Below, piece after piece: positions 49,182 through 58,654 of a stretch of 64,000 nt of DNA. The translations under genes were made by a program, and so were the position numbers. Under the pieces are notes generated by a model. That model saw nothing but the letters and a program-made list of their open reading frames with translations. It did not search any database and was not told the origin of the DNA. Each line of letters opens with the position of its first letter. The stretch's first letter is position 1. The DNA comes from Bartonella schoenbuchensis R1. Its GTDB lineage: Bacteria > Pseudomonadota > Alphaproteobacteria > Rhizobiales > Rhizobiaceae. The stretch covers positions 1,435,001 through 1,499,000 of the forward strand of contig NZ_CP019789.1 of the NCBI RefSeq assembly GCF_002022685.1, given 5' to 3'.

Positions 49182-49370
49182 CTATGGCACTACATAAAAA
49201 TCGTTTTGGGGTGAACGGCAGCTCAAATTATAAGCAACACGCTGAGCAACCTTTCGCGAAATAAAAGGAACTGCCTTGTGTTTTTGTGGTTCAAGCCTAA
49301 TCGTGTTGCGAAGAGTTCCAGCATAATAAAGAGGAACACCGTGATAAATTGTTTGAAGATAGTTTGCCAT
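49182..49370 (-). CDS. Small phage early protein
   Basis: 62 residues (MANYLQTIYHGVPLYYAG, then NTIRLEPQKHKAVPF). No recognised domain. It starts 6 bases after the 129-residue gene, so the two are co-transcribed from the operator-controlled promoter near 49850. Confidence 0.65.
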   Translation of the reverse strand: MANYLQTIYHGVPLYYAGTLRNTIRLEPQKHKAVPFISRKVAQRVAYNLSCRSPQNDFYVVP

Positions 49371-49376
49371 AATAAT

Positions 49377-49766
49377 TTACCTCCAATAACGGTCCAAAAC
49401 ATCACACGGGCGCAAGCGATGCTGCTCTTCATAAGACCCATAGACACTATCCTGATACACACGGGTAGCCTTGTCTTCTAAATACTCATGATACACATCA
49501 CTATCGAGAATAAAGGGATGAAAGTAACCATCTTGCTCATCAAGATCGTGACATTTCATATACACTTCAGCAACTTGCTCACTCACATCATCAGCATGGA
49601 GAGTCTTTAAATCGAGCCGTAAAAATCTTTGAACAGCATCACATTGCTCCATAAGGTCCAAAACCTCCTCAAGGTAATCAATAGGCCCAACGTAAACATC
49701 ATCATCTGCATCCTCACCAAGAATGATGAGGATTTCATCCTCTTTAACGAATGGAATGTCTTTCAT
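49377..49766 (-). CDS. Acidic phage early protein
   Basis: 129 residues, strongly acidic (FVKEDEILIILGEDADDDVYVG, LDLMEQCDAVQRFLRLD). No known domain. Acidic early proteins often mimic DNA or inhibit host enzymes, but nothing in the sequence proves it. First gene behind the operator-bearing promoter. Confidence 0.65.
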   Translation of the reverse strand: MKDIPFVKEDEILIILGEDADDDVYVGPIDYLEEVLDLMEQCDAVQRFLRLDLKTLHADDVSEQVAEVYMKCHDLDEQDGYFHPFILDSDVYHEYLEDKATRVYQDSVYGSYEEQHRLRPCDVLDRYWR

Positions 49767-49834
49767 AAATTTCTCCCTCAGACAGTTGATAAAGCTAAAC
49801 TCTGTCTTGACATAGTCAAATATAGCGTTAGTCT

Positions 49835-49854
49835 TATCTCCTCTATGGGAGATA
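49835..49854. promoter_or_regulatory. Repressor operator O1 within the leftward promoter
   Basis: The near-perfect palindrome TATCTCCTCTATGGGAGATA. On the minus strand TTGACA lies immediately before it and a TAAGAC-like -10 follows, so bound repressor would sit between -35 and -10 of the promoter for the acidic early gene. Confidence 0.7.
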
Positions 49855-49866
49855 TGTCAATTGTTT

Positions 49867-49884
49867 TATCCTTAATAGAAGATA
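49867..49884. promoter_or_regulatory. Repressor operator O2
   Basis: TATCCTTAATAGAAGATA, the same half-sites (TATCyT ... AgGATA) as O1 and O3, 12 bases from O1. The pair would allow cooperative binding upstream of the leftward promoter. Confidence 0.6.
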
Positions 49885-50055
49885 TTTTTTAATTTTTATG
49901 AACATTCTAACAGTGCGCAAAAATTGACTAATTTTCTATCCCATTTTCACATTGTTCTCTATTTGTTCCAAATAGACACAAAGACAAACAAAAGAGCACA
50001 ATAAATAGGCAAAAACAGATGAGTCAATAAACACAAACAGATTGGGAGAGCTGAA

Positions 50056-50205
50056 ATGAGTGATTTAAAATTGATACAGTATTGGGGAAATCTTGAGCCT
50101 GAAAGTCAAAAAGCTGTTATGGTTTTACTTCGTCAGTTGGTCTGCGCAAGAGAGTTAAAATTGCCTGTCGTTCCTCAGGAGAAACCTTTGCAAGAAGATC
50201 AATAA
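50056..50205 (+). CDS. Possible 49-residue protein antisense to the repressor gene end
   Basis: ATG preceded by GGGAGAG at good distance; MSDLKLIQYWGNLEPESQKA continues VMVLLRQL. Its last 29 codons overlap the 3' end of the repressor gene on the opposite strand. The PESQKAVMVLLRQL segment resembles the C-terminal tail of small XRE repressors, including the one it overlaps (SPEERQAILTLLRR). It could be a truncated Cro-like remnant or a real small protein. Confidence 0.4.
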   Translation: MSDLKLIQYWGNLEPESQKAVMVLLRQLVCARELKLPVVPQEKPLQEDQ

Positions 50206-50443
50206 ATTCCCGATCTTCAGGGGCAGGATTTTCTCCATAAAGAATATAGCTCATACTCACATTAATTGTCTGACACACGTTTGCAAGCGATTCAATCGTG
50301 GGGTCTTTCCCTTCAGAAAGAATAGAGTGGAGATAACCAGCTCCTTTTCCTGCTGCAAGGGAAATAGAGCGCTTTGATCGTCCACTTTTTATAAGTGCTT
50401 CATTTAATCTATGACGCCAACCATCAATATTCATAAGTCTCAC
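50117..50443 (-). CDS. XRE-family phage repressor
   Basis: 108 residues. HTH_3 domain at about residues 10-70 (LNEALIKSGRSKRSISLAAGKGAGYLHSILSEGKDPTIESLANVCQTINVSMSYIL); a short C-terminal helix (EERQAILTLLRRP). No LexA-like peptidase domain, so it would not self-cleave. Three matching palindromes flank the gene, suggesting it keeps the early genes off and controls itself. The start lies 52 bases from operator O3. Confidence 0.85.
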   Translation of the reverse strand: MRLMNIDGWRHRLNEALIKSGRSKRSISLAAGKGAGYLHSILSEGKDPTIESLANVCQTINVSMSYILYGENPAPEDREFIDLLAKVSPEERQAILTLLRRPTDEVKP

Positions 50444-50950
50444 CCTTAGCTGTCTTCAATAAAATACACAGTCTTTCATAAAATTGACTTGCAATATCCT
50501 TTAAAGAGGATATAAAATTATAAATAAATTTTATTTAGGGAGTGAATTCTACATTTTATCAAAAAACAATGAAACACCCCAAAAGATACAAACAGCCCAC
50601 CTCCAAAGCCTGTATGTCTTCTGTATGTATTATTTATCCTTTACAGTTTATGCAACCTCAAATTGCAAACTCCATCCCTTCTAGTAAATACGACTGACTT
50701 TCAGATGATTTAAGAGAAATACAAAAATGAATACAACACTCTAACAAATAATAGAACAAAATGAAACAAAACCAAAACAAATCAGAAACATTTTACAAAA
50801 TCGTAAATTTTGATTGCGCGCATTAAGGAGGAAGCAAAAGGCTGTTTTTAGTTTTTTTCTTCCACAAAAGCCGCCTCAATCAAAACTTTTTAAACAAAAA
50901 ACGAAACCTTAAAAAAGGCTTATCCCCTCATTTAAGAAAGCTTATCCCCC
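50444..50950. other. Control region between repressor and rightward early genes
   Basis: Divergent intergenic region of about 500 bases. It holds operator O3 and a TTGACT / TATAAA pair facing right around it, then AT-rich DNA up to the DUF1376 gene. No further gene. Confidence 0.5.
50495..50512. promoter_or_regulatory. Repressor operator O3
   Basis: TATCCTTTAAAGAGGATA, an 18-bp palindrome with the half-site TATCCT / AGGATA shared with O1 and O2. It overlaps TATAAA at its right end, so binding would block rightward transcription and possibly the repressor's own promoter. Confidence 0.7.
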
Positions 50951-52510
50951 ATGAAACAAGCCGAACAATCTGCATTTCCCAATTATGAATCGTCTACACT
51001 TCCTTATGTTTGCTGGTATCAAAATGACTTTTTAGGTGGGGTACGTGGAATGCGTGCGCACGAAATTGGAATTTACACAATTCTTCTTAATGAAATTTAT
51101 GCAAGGGGCCGTCCTTTAGATTTATCAGAAGAACGTTTAGCACGCCTTTGCGGTTGTGATAAGCGAACTTTTACCAGTGTTTTAGAAATGTTGATTGCAG
51201 AAGGCAAGATTTTAAATTTAACCTGTGGATTATGGAATAAGCGATGCGAAAATGTGTTTCGTGAGCGTGCACAATTGCTTGAACAAAAATCTTCTGCAGG
51301 TCGCTCTTCGGCACAAAAACGTAAAAAAATCAATGCAAAAATTCAACATCTGCTCAACACATGCCCTACAGATGATGAACTTAACTCAAAAGCTCAGAAG
51401 GAAGAAAAAGAAACACCTAACGGTGTTTCACAAAAGAAGGATGTCTATTCTGATACCAAACCCCACTCCACAAAACATCTCCTCACACAATCCCACTCCA
51501 CAAAGCACCCTGCTGAACATCCCATCAAGCATCCCACCAAGCAGACCGCTTCATGCCCATCCACCACCCCCTCATCCACCACCCACTCATCTATCACCCA
51601 CTCATCTATCACCCACTCATCCACTGCGCATTCTTCCTCCTCCTCATCATCCATCACCCTCTCATCTTCCACCACCCCCCTCTCATCCACTGGGCTCCTC
51701 GCACCAGATCCTGCCACCACATATCCTGAAACACCCCCCCACTCCACAAAGCACCCTGCTGAACATCCCATCAAGCATCCCACCAAGCAGACTGCTCCAT
51801 GCCCATCCAGCGTGCATTCTTCCACCGCCCTCTCATCATCCACTGAGCACTGCCCTACCGAGCACTCATCCACTGGGCTCCTTGCACCAGATCCTGCCAC
51901 CACATATCCTGAAACAAACCCCCACTCCACAAAGCACCCTGCTGAACATCCCATCAAGCATCCCACCAAGCAGACTGCTCCATGCCCATCCAGCGTGCAT
52001 TCTTCCACCGCCCTCTCATCATCCACTGAGCACTGCCCTACCGAGCACTCATCCACTGGGCTCCTTGCACCAGATCCTGCTACCACATATCCTGAAACAA
52101 ACCCCCACTCCACAAAGCACCCTGCTGAACATTCCACCGAGCATCCCACCGAGCAGACTGCTCCATGCCCATCCAGCGCGCATTCTTCCTCCGCAAAAAG
52201 CTTGAAAGGCCACCGCCTTCCTGCCAACTGGGTGGGCGACATTCACGCAGCAATCTCAGAAGGTCTAAGCGAAGAACAAGCCCGCTGGCAAGAAAAGAAA
52301 TTTCGCGACTATTGGCATGCTAAAAGCGGCAAACAGGCCCTAAAGGTCGACTGGTCAGCCACATGGCGCAATTGGTATCGGCGTGAAATCGAGCGATTAA
52401 GAGAAAACCAAGAAAGGCTTTGCGCTTTATCATCTGGTTCAAACACACTGCCTCACAGCACTCAAGAAGATGCCCTTTACCGTAACCTTATCAATTATCA
52501 AGCAAAGTAA
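50951..52510 (+). CDS. DUF1376 phage replication-module protein with expanded 61-residue repeats
   Basis: 519 residues, about twice the usual length. Residues 15-105 are DUF1376 (PYVCWYQNDFLGGVRGMRAHEIGIYTILLNEIY, ARLCGCDKRTFTSVLEML). Residues about 175-415 are Ser/Thr/Pro/His-rich and consist of a 183-bp (61-residue) unit starting at 51741 and 51924, near identical, with partial copies at 51495 and 52107 (HSTKHPAEHP ... GLLAPDPATTYPE). The C-terminal 100 residues return to the family pattern (HRLPANWVGDI, KKFRDYWHAKSGKQALKVDWSATWRNWYRR). It probably helps replication initiation beside the primase-helicase. The repeat DNA is G-poor on the + strand like the blocks. Confidence 0.85.
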   Translation: MKQAEQSAFPNYESSTLPYVCWYQNDFLGGVRGMRAHEIGIYTILLNEIYARGRPLDLSEERLARLCGCDKRTFTSVLEMLIAEGKILNLTCGLWNKRCENVFRERAQLLEQKSSAGRSSAQKRKKINAKIQHLLNTCPTDDELNSKAQKEEKETPNGVSQKKDVYSDTKPHSTKHLLTQSHSTKHPAEHPIKHPTKQTASCPSTTPSSTTHSSITHSSITHSSTAHSSSSSSSITLSSSTTPLSSTGLLAPDPATTYPETPPHSTKHPAEHPIKHPTKQTAPCPSSVHSSTALSSSTEHCPTEHSSTGLLAPDPATTYPETNPHSTKHPAEHPIKHPTKQTAPCPSSVHSSTALSSSTEHCPTEHSSTGLLAPDPATTYPETNPHSTKHPAEHSTEHPTEQTAPCPSSAHSSSAKSLKGHRLPANWVGDIHAAISEGLSEEQARWQEKKFRDYWHAKSGKQALKVDWSATWRNWYRREIERLRENQERLCALSSGSNTLPHSTQEDALYRNLINYQAK

Positions 52511-52669
52511 CAAAAACCTAAATCAAAAACCAAAGCCAATACAACCAGACAAACAAAGCAACATAAGAAAACCAATGCAAACATAACTTTAAGCGCCATA
52601 CAAATACAACACAAACATAAACTTCAAACACAACACAAACACGATATAGACGACTACAAGCAGGGGAAC

Positions 52670-54626
52670 ATGAGCACGATTTTTGAAATCAAACAAAAGC
52701 TTGCATCTCAAGCAGAATCGGTTGCACAAATGCTTCTCCCACAAGGGAAAAAACGCGGCAATGATTGGATTGTGGGCAGCACACAAGGTGAACCGGGTCA
52801 AAGTTTATCGCTTTGTTTAAAGGGCAGCAAAGCAGGTCTGTGGTATGATTTTGCAGAAGGAAGTGGCGGTGACCTTTTAGACCTGTGGTGTGCTGTTAAA
52901 GCAATCAGCCTTTCTCAAGCATTAGATGAAGCCCGTTCTTACTTAAATCTTTCACGCCCAAAACCCTTTATGGCCCCGCGTCATTCCTATCGCCTTCCCC
53001 CTGTTCCAAAAGGGGGCGAACCCCGCCATGAGGTGAAAAATTATTTACACACAAAACGGCATATCCCCTTGGATATCTTAAAACGTTATCGCATCCAAGA
53101 AGATGGAAACCAGATCATTTTTCCATTTTATAAACCCGACGGTACGCTTGCATTGGTAAAAGCGCGCGCTGCACAAGAAGGTGCAAAAGCAAAACCCACA
53201 GCTTCTCATTGTGAACCAATTTTATTTGGCTGGCAGGCTCTTTGCCCAACACAGCGCACCCTTGTTATCACCGAAGGAGAAATTGATGCACTTTCATTAG
53301 CAGCCTATGGGTACCCAGCCCTATCAGTCCCCTTTGGAGGGGCAAGGGGGTAAACACGCTTGGATTGAAAATGAATTTGATCACCTAGAACCTTTCGAGA
53401 AAATTTTCTTAGCAACCGACATGGATAAACCAGGTGAAGAAGCCGCCCTTGAAATTGCCCACAGGCTTGGTCGCCACCGGTGTTATCGTGTCCACTTGCC
53501 ATGTAAAGATGCCAATGACTGTTTAAAAGCAGGTGTTAAAGCTTCAACCATAAAAGCCGCTTTTTCAAAAGCCCAAAGCTTTGCACCAGAGGGATTAAGA
53601 CGTGCATCTGATTATCACAACCAGGTGATCGAGCTGTTTTGGCCCACTCCCAAACAGCATCTTGGTTATACACTTCCCTATCCAAAGTTAAATGGCAAAT
53701 TGTATTTTCGCCCAGCAGAATTAACCCTCTGGAGCGGTGCAAGCGGTGCCGGCAAAAGCCAATTGTTATCAGACTGTATTGTCCATTGGATTGCGCAAAA
53801 AAGCCGTCTTTGTTTAGCCTCACTCGAAATGAAGGGGAACAATCGCTTCGCCGTTTAATCAGACAAACAGGGGAGATAACCAACCAACAAAAACCATGAT
53901 CGAACAAATTCTTCATTTTTAGATGATGGTCTCATTTTGTATGAGCACGTAGGCAAATCAGACATCCAAACCCTGCTTGATGTCTTTGACTATTGCCGTG
54001 CAAAATATGGTTGCGATCAATTTATTATCGATAGTTTGATGCGCCTTGGCATCGCTGCAGATGACTACACAGGGCAAGAACAAGCAGTCTATAAAATTGT
54101 TGACTGGGCAATTTTAAATGCCGTGCACGTTCACCTTGTCGCCCATGCACGCAAAAGTGGTATAGAGAAAGATATTCCTGGCACTGAAGATATAAAAGGA
54201 GCCTCAGAAATTGGAGCCAATGCATTTAATATCATTACAATCTGGCGCAACCGCTCTTTAGAGGATAAAATTCTTTCAGCCCAACGTGCAACAGAAAAAG
54301 CTGAACTAGCAGCCCGCCCCGGGGTAATTATGAACATCGCCAAACAACGCTCAGGCGATTTTGAAGGAAAAATCGGCCTTTGGTTTGACCCTAAAACCTA
54401 CCGCTACCGTTGTTCTTCAACACCCCACCAAGAACCACGCCATTACCTTGAATTCACAGACAAACACCCCTCATCACAACCTTATCCTCATCCCCCCTCA
54501 CAACCCCATTTTTCATCACAACCCCAAGAGCACACAAACACACAACCCCTACAATCACAAAAGGAAAACACAACCTCCCCTCTCTTACAACCCTGCCCAA
54601 CAATGCAGCCTTGCCCCACCCCTTAA
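52670..54626 (+). CDS. Phage primase-helicase (TOPRIM + RecA-like helicase), several frameshifts as read
   Basis: T7 gp4/Twinkle-like replication protein. N-terminal region contains GLWYDFAEGSGGDLLDLW; the TOPRIM domain has VITEGEIDALSLA and FLATDMDKPGEEAALEIA; the helicase domain has Walker A WSGASGAGKSQLLSD, then CLASLEMKGE, FIIDSLMRLG and HVHLVAHARKSG. The frame breaks at G4 53339-53342, G5 53346-53350, G4 53834-53837, A5 53889-53893 and T5 53916-53920. One extra base at each gives an unbroken protein of about 653 residues with FGGGKGGKHAWIEN across the first pair. The last 55 residues are Ser/Pro/Gln-rich sequence from the adjoining G-poor block. Confidence 0.83.
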
Positions 54627-55080
54627 AGCAACCCACCACCCAACACACGCCACACCTTTAAAACAAATCACCCCTTAAAAACAAAAAAACATCCACAAAC
54701 AAAACCATCCCCTAAAGAATATTCCTCCGTCCTTAAAAACACTCCACAGCGTAAAAAACACTCACACCATAAAGAGCCCATGTTAACACACCACTTCAGT
54801 AATTTTTTCTCACTTAAAACCCCGTTTCCACCCATCCCCATCATTCTTTATTCATTCCCCTCAGTCTCATTCATTCACCCCCGTTTTACTCATGCTCATC
54901 ACCCTCATTTACCCCCTTATTTTCATTTACCCCCTATCATTTTTACCAACCACCCTCTTATGTTCACTCATCCCCTCCCATTTTCTTAAAACCCCCATCC
55001 TTATTTAAAAGACCCTCCCACTTAAAAGACCTTCCCACCCATTCTCATTTAATCCCTTTCATTTTCATTTGAAAATCTTC
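54627..55080. repeat. G-poor + strand block 12
   Basis: Continues the low-complexity 3' end of the primase-helicase gene. C/T/A-rich with CATTCACCCCCG, TTTACCCCC and TCATTTACCCCC-like repeats and AAAGACC-TTCCCACC words near 55010. No gene. Confidence 0.7.
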
Positions 55081-55112
55081 TGACACATTTTTCATCTTAA
55101 AGGAGGAAAGCA

Positions 55113-55688
55113 ATGAAATATCACCACGATAAAAATACCAATGCACTCAAAAAAAACACTGTAAATTATGCACACCCATATACAAAACACCAGCACATTG
55201 GCCACCTAAAAACAGAAGAAATGCTTATCGAAACAAGCAATCCTTATTTTCAACCAACCCATCAAGAAAGCCCCAGCAACCCACGCACCATTGTTGCAAT
55301 GGCCAACGCCCACAGCCGCCCCATTGCCCTTTTATATGCAAAAGGACACATCAGCAAAGCACAATATAAAGCAGCAGAACGTTTTTATTATTATTGGAAC
55401 ATACAACAAGGTAACACACACATGGGCATCGATTACACCCGTCAAAAAGTCGATGGCGGCCATTATTATACAGATACCCTTGAACGCCAAATGGAAGCAA
55501 CAGATCAATTACAAACGATTAAGATTCAACTGGGTGTTCTTGGCTATCAACTTGTTGAGCAAGTAATCGGCTATAACCAATCAATCAAAGACTTAAGCCC
55601 TGTAAAACGCAGGCAAAATTCTCTTGCCGATCATTTGCGCGACTGTCTAGACCTAATGGCAACCTATTGGGGTTATGCGAAAACTTAA
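55113..55688 (+). CDS. DUF6456-like phage protein
   Basis: 191 residues after an AAAGGAGGAAAG ribosome site. The C-terminal half (YAKGHISKAQYKAAERFYYYW, LERQMEATDQLQTIKIQL, LADHLRDCLDLMATYWGY) resembles DUF6456-type domains found in alphaproteobacterial phages and regulators. The position at the end of the replication module suggests late-gene control, but that is a guess. Confidence 0.6.
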   Translation: MKYHHDKNTNALKKNTVNYAHPYTKHQHIGHLKTEEMLIETSNPYFQPTHQESPSNPRTIVAMANAHSRPIALLYAKGHISKAQYKAAERFYYYWNIQQGNTHMGIDYTRQKVDGGHYYTDTLERQMEATDQLQTIKIQLGVLGYQLVEQVIGYNQSIKDLSPVKRRQNSLADHLRDCLDLMATYWGYAKT

Positions 55689-55883
55689 ATAGCCTTAAAT
55701 AAACGCATAAAAACTCCCCCACTCCAACCAAAACAGCCCCCTTACTCAACCAAGGAGGCGAAATCCCTACCCCCTATCCCCACTCACTTAAATTGAAAAA
55801 ACAGCACACGCCCTCGGGCTCCCTAAGCAAACGCGCCCGTTCATTTACCCAAGTAAACATCCATCTCTGGAAGAAATTTGTCT

Positions 55884-55969
55884 ATGGTGCGGGTGGTCGG
55901 ACTCGAACCGACACTCCTCTCGGAACCAGATTTTGAGTCTGGCGCGTCTACCAGTTCCACCACACCCGC
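55884..55969 (-). tRNA. tRNA-Leu (CAA), CCA encoded
   Basis: Type II tRNA with long variable arm. Acceptor GCGGGTG pairs with CACCCGC; anticodon stem CCAGA/TCTGG around loop CTCAAAA (anticodon CAA); T-loop GTTCGAGTC; genomic CCA. It marks the right edge of the phage module. Confidence 0.95.
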
Positions 55970-56204
55970 ACACTGCAGCTTTTATTACACTGTATTTATC
56001 AAGACATAAGGTAAGCTTGTGCCCTTTTCTCTTGCACTATATGAAGAAGTAGAGATTCGTCAACACTGGACTTTCATTTTTTAACTGGACTTTTGTTTTT
56101 TTAAGTCTATGCATCATGTTTAACCCATTGAATTGACCTGCTTTAATTTTGAAAGTATGTGCAAAAAACTATAGGGGAAACTATACTATAGGGGCTTTAA
56201 AACC

Positions 56205-56806
56205 ATGATGTTAAACAAATTAAAAGCATGGGTTGTATCATTAGCACAGCGTCGCACAGCGCCACATTGGCTTGGGTTTATTGCTTTTTTTGAAAGTTCC
56301 TTTTTTCCGGTTCCGGCTGATGTCTTGTGCATTCCAATGGCGCTTGTTCGCCCGCAAAAAGCCTATCACTATGCATTAATTGGCACATTGTGTTCCACTT
56401 TAGGCGGGGCATTTGGCTGGATCATAGGTTTTTATGCTTACGACACCATCGCCAAACCAATCTTAGAATTCTACGGTAAATATGAAAGTTTTCAGACATT
56501 TCAAAATGGCGCAACACTAAAATTTCTCATAATTTTACTGATCACATCAGGGCTTTTCCATTTTCCACCCATCAAGCTTGTCACGCTTTTATCAGGGTCA
56601 TGGGCGTACCTCTCTCGCTTTTTATTGTCATCTGTCTCTTAGCGCGTGGGGCTCGTTTTTATCTTTTTGCCTGGTTTATCCGACGTTTTGGTCAAAAAGC
56701 GATCGATCTGCTCCTTCGTCACTTTACATGGTTTGTGCCCATTGGTTTGATTCTTCTCTTGTTAGTCTATAACCTCTTAGTTTATAAATTATACTCTGCT
56801 TTTTAA
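56205..56806 (+). CDS. DedA/YqaA-family membrane protein, one frameshift as read
   Basis: Inner-membrane protein of the DedA/SNARE-associated superfamily (lipid flippase-like). Motifs: HWLGFIAFFESSFFPVPADVLCIPMAL and GGAFGWIIGFYAYDTIAKPIL, then membrane helices VTLLSG and the reconstructed VMGVPLSLFIVICLLARGARFYLFAWFIRRFGQ. The frame is lost at a G3 run (56595-56597); one G restores a 200-residue protein. Start at ATG 56205; a TTG-free AT-rich leader follows tRNA-Leu. Confidence 0.82.
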
Positions 56807-56841
56807 AATCATTTCCTCGTCCATTTGAAGGAATTGTTAAA

Positions 56842-57411
56842 ATGAATGCCTCTTTGCCTTGCCAATGCTTTATAAAGAAACATCTTTATCGCAAACAAAG
56901 CAATAAAGAGCAAAGTTTGTGGGCCTTTTTTCTAACCCTTTGCCTTGCCGCCACACTGGCTATCGCACTAAGCTTTGAAATTATCGGTGGTTATCTTCCA
57001 TGCCACTTATGCCTGCTTGAGCGCCTGCCCTATTACGGTGCTCTCCCGCTTTTAATCTTAGCAGGCCTTTTAGCATGGGTTTCTTGCCTGTCTTCTCTGG
57101 TACGGTTTTTATTTATATGCGTTTTTGTGCTCATGGCAACAAGCCTTGGGCTTGCAATCTATCATACCGGTGTTGAATATCACTTTTGGCCAGCACCAGC
57201 CCACTGCAGCTTAAATACAACAACACTCACAACAGGTGTAGACCAGCTTTTTACTTCACTGGAAAAGCCTCCAGCATCTCCCTCTTGTGCTCAAGCACCA
57301 GTGCGCTTTCTTTTTCTGTCATTTGCTGGGTGGAATGTCCTTGCCAGTTTGTTGTTCATGCTCCTTAGTCTGTATGTAGCATCCAAAGGGCTCCTCTCAA
57401 ATGATGGATGA
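56842..57411 (+). CDS. dsbB: Disulphide bond formation protein DsbB
   Basis: 189 residues, four membrane helices. The first redox pair is CHLC in GGYLPCHLCLLERLPYYGALPLL. The second periplasmic pair is HCSLN and SCAQAP. DsbB passes electrons from DsbA to quinones. It is 35 bases after the DedA-like gene, probably co-transcribed. The N-terminal 25 residues are longer and more basic than usual. Confidence 0.9.
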   Translation: MNASLPCQCFIKKHLYRKQSNKEQSLWAFFLTLCLAATLAIALSFEIIGGYLPCHLCLLERLPYYGALPLLILAGLLAWVSCLSSLVRFLFICVFVLMATSLGLAIYHTGVEYHFWPAPAHCSLNTTTLTTGVDQLFTSLEKPPASPSCAQAPVRFLFLSFAGWNVLASLLFMLLSLYVASKGLLSNDG

Positions 57412-57810
57412 ACAATAAACACCATAAAGCAAAAACCTGTAAAGCTACAGCACCGCCCTCTAACACAAAGCACATCCCCCCTCCAACACGCGCCACCCGT
57501 ATAACACACCCGCACACGCTTTTTAAGCGCATCCCTTCCCCTACACACCCTAACACCTACAACACAAGGCACACCGCCCACAACCCAAACTGCCATCTTG
57601 CAACACAACCCGCCTCATAAATACAACCCGCACCCCCACAGTACAGCTAAACTTTAAGGGCACTTTATACTCAAAATTGACTCTACACTTAAAATTGACT
57701 CTACACCCCAAATTAGACCTTACATTTAAGATTGATCTTACACCCAAGATTTGAGTTTTGATATCCAACCCAACGATATCCAAAATTGACTTTTGTTTGA
57801 TGCCCCCTAC
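57412..57810. repeat. G-poor + strand block 13 and short AATTGACTCTACAC repeats
   Basis: The left half is C/A-rich with CACAC and CCCTACACACC words. 57655-57795 holds repeats of about 20 bases built on AAAATTGACTCTACACTT and variants (four to five copies). No gene. Confidence 0.65.
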
Positions 57811-57813
57811 ATT

Positions 57814-57828
57814 TTAGAATTATTCTAA
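57814..57828. promoter_or_regulatory. Irr/ICE-like box upstream of mbfA
   Basis: TTAGAATTATTCTAA is a perfect 15-bp palindrome, within TTTAGAA...TTCTAA context resembling the iron control element bound by Irr in rhizobia. It lies 15 bases before the probable ATG, where binding would repress. MbfA is a known Irr-repressed gene in relatives. Confidence 0.6.
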
Positions 57829-57842
57829 TAATGAGAGCAACA

Positions 57843-58654
57843 ATGTCAAAGTCCTCCTCCCCCTCTTCACATCATAACACTTTTGACCCCCCTTTATGCC
57901 AAGAAATGGTCGCTTATGCTCTCAAATTACAAGAAGAACAAGCAGCACTTTATTTAAAATATGCCAAAGCTCTGCAAGAGCATTGTCCAGAGCAAGCAGC
58001 AATCTTTGCCAAAATGGGCACCAAAGAGCTTGAGCATTTTCAAGAATCTCTGCGCACAGCTTGCAATATTCCTGCACCAACCTCAGAGCCTTCATCTGAT
58101 GAGCCTACTCTTTCAGACATTTCGCGCAATGAAACAAATTTTCAAACAGCACAAGAAGAAGATCAAGCCACCTCATCACAAATGCAAGCATATAAACAAA
58201 CACTTTTAACGTGGATTCAACCTGGCCTTGCAGGCCTAATGGATGGGTCTGTCTCAACCCTTGCCCCCACTTTTGCAGCAGCCTTTGCAACAGGTGATAC
58301 TTATCAAACTTTTTTGATAGGTTTTTCTGCTGCAATTGGTGCAGGTCTTTCAATGGGCTTTACTGAAGCAGCCCATGATGATGGAAAATTATCGGGGCGT
58401 GGCTCTCCACTTAAAAGAGGCATTGCCAACGGCGTCATGACAATGCTTGGGGGCTAGGCCATGCTCTTCCCTATCTTATTGACAACTTTTACCTTGCAAC
58501 AACCCTTGCTTGCCTTATCGTATTTTTTGAACTCTGGGCTATTGTCTGGATCCAAAATAAATTTATGGCCACACCTTTCTGGCGCGCTTCTTTCCAAGTT
58601 ATCGTGGGTGGAGCCTTAGTCCTTGCAACGGGTATCCTAATTGGCAGTATATAA
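57843..58654 (+). CDS. mbfA: MbfA-like ferritin-VIT iron exporter, one frameshift as read
   Basis: Membrane iron exporter with an N-terminal ferritin-like segment (EEQAALYLKYAKALQ, KMGTKELEHFQESL: ExxH) and a C-terminal VIT1/CCC1 domain (LMDGSVSTLAPTFAAAFAT, GFSAAIGAGLSMGFTEAAHDDGKLSGRGSP). The frame ends early at a G5 run (58449-58453). One added G continues LGGLGHALPYLIDNFYLATTL and two more membrane helices to a stop at 58652, about 270 residues. The ferritin-like part is shorter than in Agrobacterium MbfA. An ATG at 57831 is the alternative start. The ICE-like box just upstream supports iron control. Confidence 0.8.
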
